Assembly (NCBI RefSeq): GCF_001427865.1
Contig: NZ_LMHH01000001.1
Coordinates: forward strand, 1,302,001 to 1,366,000
Direction of reading: 5' to 3'
DNA: 64,000 nucleotides
Origin: Altererythrobacter sp. Root672
GTDB taxonomy: Bacteria > Pseudomonadota > Alphaproteobacteria > Sphingomonadales > Sphingomonadaceae
In this document: positions 60,942-64,000 of the stretch, piece after piece
How the letters are laid out: the number at the start of each line of letters is the position of its first letter
Numbering within the stretch: position 1 is the stretch's first letter
Program-made: the position numbers and the translations under genes
The notes under the pieces: generated by a model
Seen by the model: the letters and a program-made list of their open reading frames with translations, nothing else
Told to the model about the DNA's origin: nothing
Database searches by the model: none

Positions 60942-62006
60942 CTAGCCTCGCCCAATCAACCGTTGCGCCATCCGGTCGGCCACGACGTCCGAGGACAGCC
61001 CGCTCTCATCGCTCTCGCGCCAGATCGATTCCAGGCGCTCGGGAATCTGCGCGATGCGCGCCCGGACTTCGTTCAGGTCGCAAGGCTCGCCGTGCTGGCG
61101 GCACAAGTACTCGAGACTGACATTGATGATGCCGCCCGCGTTGATGACATAGTCCGGAGCATAGAGAATGCCGCGCTCCGCCAGCAGGGCACCGTGTTCG
61201 CGCCGGGCCAGTTGGTTGTTCGCCCCACCTGCCACGATCGGGCAGTCGAGGCTGGCGATTCCCTCTGCATCGAGAATCGCCCCGAGCGCGTTCGGACTGA
61301 AGACATCGCACGAGGTCGCCATGATCTCGTCCGCGGCCACGGCCGTCGCGCCGAGGTCCGCCGCCAGCGCGGCAGCGCGGGCCGGAGTGATATCGGCCAA
61401 GGTCAGGCGTGCGCCTTCCTTTGCCAGCAACCGGGCTACCCCGCCGCCGACACTCCCGCAGCCCTGCAGAGCTACGCGAACGCCATCGAGGTCCTGGCGC
61501 CCGAGCTTGTGCGCCACCGCCGCCTTGATACCGAGGAAGATGCCCATCGCGGTGAACGGTCCGGGATCACCGCCCAGTTCTCCCTCGCCCGCGGGTAAAC
61601 CGCAAACGTGCGGCGTCCGCTTGGAGATCGCGACCATGTCGGCCTCGCTCGCGCCGACATCCTCAGCTGTAACGTAACGGCCGCCGAGCGCGTCCACCGC
61701 ATCGCCGAATGCGGCCAACATCTCGGGCGTCTTGGTCCGGTCCTTGTCGAGGAGAACGACAGCCTTGCCGCCGCCCATCGGCAGGCCGGCCATGGCATTC
61801 TTGTAGCTCATCCCGCGCGACAGCCGCAGCGCATCGCGCATACCGCCTTGCGGGTCGGCATAGTGCCAGAACCGCGTGCCCCCGGCGCCGGGGCCAAGAT
61901 GGGTGGAATGGAGCGCAAGGATCGCCGTCAGGCCCGAAGCCTTGTCGTGTACCAGTTGGACGAGTTCGTGTTCGTCCCAGTCTGCTTCGGTCCAGAAAGC
62001 CGTCAT
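60942..62006 (-). CDS. Leu/Glu/Phe/Val-type amino acid dehydrogenase
   Basis: 354 residues from ATG 62006; the open frame beyond runs into tRNA-His and is not coding. The dimerisation and catalytic domain has HSTHLGPGAGGTRFWHYADP and MSYKNAMAGLPMGGGKAV with the catalytic Lys; the NAD domain has ALQGCGSVGGGVARLLAKEG. This pattern is nearest to leucine/valine dehydrogenases (NAD-dependent oxidative deamination of branched-chain amino acids). Exact substrate is not decidable. It follows tRNA-His. Confidence 0.88.
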   Translation of the reverse strand: MTAFWTEADWDEHELVQLVHDKASGLTAILALHSTHLGPGAGGTRFWHYADPQGGMRDALRLSRGMSYKNAMAGLPMGGGKAVVLLDKDRTKTPEMLAAFGDAVDALGGRYVTAEDVGASEADMVAISKRTPHVCGLPAGEGELGGDPGPFTAMGIFLGIKAAVAHKLGRQDLDGVRVALQGCGSVGGGVARLLAKEGARLTLADITPARAAALAADLGATAVAADEIMATSCDVFSPNALGAILDAEGIASLDCPIVAGGANNQLARREHGALLAERGILYAPDYVINAGGIINVSLEYLCRQHGEPCDLNEVRARIAQIPERLESIWRESDESGLSSDVVADRMAQRLIGRG

Positions 62007-62057
62007 GCAAAAGGCCTCGCGCAATAAGGTGCGAAAGCGCCAGGACATGGAGGGGAA

Positions 62058-62135
62058 TGGGGCGATTGACGGGGTTTGAACCCGCGACCTCCGGTACCAC
62101 AAACCGGCGCTCTAACCAACTGAGCTACAATCGCC
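62058..62135 (-). tRNA. tRNA-His (GTG)
   Basis: Acceptor GCGATTG/CAATCGC with the extra G-1 opposite C73 that marks tRNA-His, anticodon stem CCGGT/ACCGG around TTGTGGT with GTG, T-arm GGTTCAAACCC, encoded CCA. Confidence 0.95.
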
Positions 62136-62316
62136 ACAGCCTCAGCCACCTTGCGCTGTGTCGCGGTGGCTCTCAGGCAGACGCACCAACCGGTCAAGCC
62201 AGATCGGCGCGGGCGCGAGCCTGTTGCACAGGTCACTTGCCAAGCAAAGTGAAAACTTCGTCAGGTGACGGTCAACGCAACTTTCTTACGCGAGGCTCCC
62301 CGGCTATCCAGGGCTG

Positions 62317-62952
62317 ATGGCGAATCCTGGAGAGACCACTGCCGATCACCTGGCCGCCCGGCCGGGGCTGCGGCGCGTACCGACACCAAGGGCTGAAGTG
62401 TACGACTTGCCCGGTTTCCTTTCTCCCGAGCTCTGCACGCGCCTGATCGCGCTGATCGACAAGGATCGCCGGCCCTCCACCATCGCCGACGCCAATGGCG
62501 ATCACTATTTCCGCACCAGCGAGACTTGCGACCTCAGCCCGGAGGAACCGGCGGTGCAGGAACTCGAGGCTTTGCTCATCGGTCTCAACGGGATTGATGC
62601 TGCCTACGGTGAGCCAGTCCAGGGCCAGCGTTACGAAGTCGGCCAGGAATTCAAGAATCACACCGACTACTTCGAACCCTCGGGGCAGGACTTCGAGAAG
62701 TACTGCTCGGTCGCCGGGCAGCGGACCTGGACCTTCATGATCTACCTCAACGATGTCGAGGCAGGCGGCGCGACGCGGTTCAAGGTGATCGACAAGATGT
62801 TTCGGCCGCAGGAAGGCAAGCTGCTGTGCTGGAACAACCACCGCCCCGACGGCAGCCTGAACCCCGCGACGCTCCATCACGGAATGAAGGTGCGCAAGGG
62901 TGTGAAATACGTGATCACCAAATGGTATCGTGAAAGGCCCTGGGGATGGTGA
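62317..62952 (+). CDS. 2OG-Fe(II) oxygenase, prolyl 4-hydroxylase-like
   Basis: 211 residues, cytosolic. Iron ligands H115 and D117 in EFKNHTDYFEP, distal His in LHHGMKVRKGVKYVITKWYR with the 2OG-binding Lys; RTWTFMIYLNDVEAGGATRF is the typical core strand. The substrate is unknown; bacterial relatives hydroxylate proline in proteins or free amino acids. It overlaps the GFA-family gene downstream by 7 nt, so they probably work or at least are expressed together. Confidence 0.88.
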   Translation: MANPGETTADHLAARPGLRRVPTPRAEVYDLPGFLSPELCTRLIALIDKDRRPSTIADANGDHYFRTSETCDLSPEEPAVQELEALLIGLNGIDAAYGEPVQGQRYEVGQEFKNHTDYFEPSGQDFEKYCSVAGQRTWTFMIYLNDVEAGGATRFKVIDKMFRPQEGKLLCWNNHRPDGSLNPATLHHGMKVRKGVKYVITKWYRERPWGW

Positions 62953-63362
62953 GCGTTCAGCGATCTGGATCATGCCATTGCGGCGCGGTGAAGTTCACGG
63001 CCCAGGTCGAGGAGCCGCTGCGCGGGGCGCGCTGCGATTGCTCGATTTGCTCAACCAAGGGCGCGGTCACGGTAGGGACGCCGCTGGATGGACTGGTGAT
63101 CCTGGAGGGCGAAGACCAGCTCGGCTGCTATCAGTTCAACACCAAGGTGGCGAAACACTACTTCTGCTCGGTGTGCGGTACGTACACTTTCCATCAGCGG
63201 CGTTCTGACCCGGATACCTACGGGGTCAACGTAGCCTGTCTCGGCCTCAATTCGTATCACGACTTTCCGGACGTTGCGGTGGTGGATGGCAGGCACCACG
63301 TTCGCGATACAGGTAAGGGCAGGCTTGCCGGGCGGCTGAAGTTTGAGCCCTCAGGAGATTGA
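62946..63362 (+). CDS. GFA (CENP-V) family zinc protein
   Basis: 138 residues. Zinc ligands GSCHCGAVKF, RCDCSICSTKG and YFCSVCGTYTFHQRRSDPDT are all present. Named after glutathione-dependent formaldehyde-activating enzyme, but most members have no proven formaldehyde role. The ATG lies inside the oxygenase gene end. Confidence 0.88.
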   Translation: MVSVQRSGSCHCGAVKFTAQVEEPLRGARCDCSICSTKGAVTVGTPLDGLVILEGEDQLGCYQFNTKVAKHYFCSVCGTYTFHQRRSDPDTYGVNVACLGLNSYHDFPDVAVVDGRHHVRDTGKGRLAGRLKFEPSGD

Positions 63363-63389
63363 TATCGCCTGTTGGGCGAGCCGTCGCTC

Positions 63390-63418
63390 TTGACATTTCT
63401 AACCAAATAGGTTATATG
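63390..63418 (+). promoter_or_regulatory. Promoter with AACC-AAATA-GGTT dyad
   Basis: TTGACA, a 17-nt spacer, then TATATG. The spacer holds AACCAAATAGGTT, a dyad of the type bound by small winged-helix repressors. No gene follows that I can recognise. Confidence 0.45.
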
Positions 63419-63600
63419 CCCCGCCGTCAGAATGCCACTGACAAGCGACGGGTGCGGGGGCGTAGCGCTTCGTTCTCACTCCCGCAGCTAAGGCCGGCGC
63501 CCTTCCGACATCGTCAGAGGGTGTCCAGCGTAGGATACGAGGATGACAACCACTGGCGGGACCTGCGAGCCCTAACGGCCAGTGCCTCTTATCCGACAGG

Positions 63601-63776
63601 GCCGAGCAGCGAGTTTTGGTCGCAGCCCTCGCCGCCGTTCGCATTCCATGCTCGCGCAAGGCAATCCTGTGACGCCCAGGACGCGCCGGCCGAGCAGCGA
63701 GTTTTGGTCGCAGCCCTCGCCGCCGTTCGCATTCCATGCTCGCGCAAGGCAATCCTGTGACGCCCAGGACGCGCCG
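63601..63776. repeat. 88-bp exact tandem duplication
   Basis: Units 63601-63688 and 63689-63776 are identical, beginning GCCGAGCAGCGAGTTTTGGT and ending GACGCGCCG. Confidence 0.96.
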
Positions 63777-63863
63777 GCCTTTGCCCGTCCGCGATGTTCT
63801 CTCTCGGCGTTAGGCCCGCGCTCGCCCGCGGGCGATCTTGCATGTCCGAGTTTCAGATCCTCC

Positions 63864-64000
63864 CCAGCATGGGGAGGGGGACCATGCGCAGCATGGTGGA
63901 GGGGCACGGGCGGATGTGCGCTCCCCCGAAAGCTCAGAGCAACCCGAGGGTGCCCCTCCACTAACCTTCGGTTGGTCCCCCTCCCCGGGCCGGGGAGGAT
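63864..64000. repeat. Long inverted repeat, cut by window edge
   Basis: Left arm (to about 63910) CCTCCCCAGCATGGGGAGG then GGGACCATG...CATGGTGGAGGGGCAC; right arm (from about 63950) GTGCCCCTCCACTAACC...GGTTGGTCCCCCTCCCC. Each arm also has its own small hairpin. Confidence 0.8.

Larger units (their letters stand above)
63363..64000. other. Non-coding right end with promoter-like sequence and repeats
   Basis: I see no supportable gene. A sigma70-like promoter with a dyad lies at 63390-63418, an exact 88-bp tandem duplication at 63601-63776, and a long inverted repeat from 63864 to the window edge. Open frames here are repeat-driven. Confidence 0.6.

Overview
The window reads as chromosome of an alphaproteobacterium of the order Sphingomonadales, probably Erythrobacteraceae or a close relative. 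The grounds are high GC, the acpP-fabF-mltG order, an EL222-type LOV-HTH photoreceptor, and many small proteins and short dispersed repeats of a kind I associate with sphingomonads. This placement is inference from gene content; no rRNA gene is present.

Left part (about 1-10.4 kb): surface proteins. The 3' end of a TpsB/FhaC-type outer-membrane transporter is followed by its likely TpsA substrate, which carries four near-identical 82-residue YDG repeats. After two small unknown genes comes a complete minus-strand archaic chaperone-usher pilus operon: spore coat U pilin, chaperone, usher, two-domain tip protein.

Accessory stretch (about 10.4-18.3 kb): small lipoproteins, small membrane proteins, a serine hydrolase, a retropepsin-like protein and many copies of a short dispersed repeat. 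A cassette of about 0.25 kb encoding a 60-residue protein occurs twice. Several genes here are too short for routine ORF callers.

Stress and light region (about 18.4-29 kb): KatE catalase, an RsbQ-like hydrolase overlapping a PAS histidine kinase, a berberine-bridge-like flavoenzyme, an EL222-like LOV-HTH regulator, IspH beside the frameshifted remnant of a prenyl diphosphate synthase gene, a DUF2141 protein, a general-stress FMN protein and a lipocalin. Together these suggest a module that senses and answers light and oxidative or envelope stress.

Housekeeping part (about 29.5-63.4 kb): rsgA, purU, a DUF2971 gene beside tRNA-Met, mltG-fabF-acpP, aspS, rnd-oxyR, pgsA, an LplT-like transporter, a lone ThDP enzyme, csbD with a consensus EcfG-type promoter, an EVE protein, a GGDEF-EAL protein, dapF-mtaB-ftsY-yciB as one overlapping operon, a PuuD-like membrane protein, an OmpA-family protein, marC, a DUF3313 protein, kup, the ccmC-D-E-F-G-H-I operon, an amino-acid dehydrogenase, tRNA-His, a 2OG-Fe(II) oxygenase and a GFA protein. 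The last 0.6 kb carries no convincing gene: it holds an orphan promoter-like sequence, an exact 88-bp tandem duplication and a large inverted repeat that runs to the window edge.
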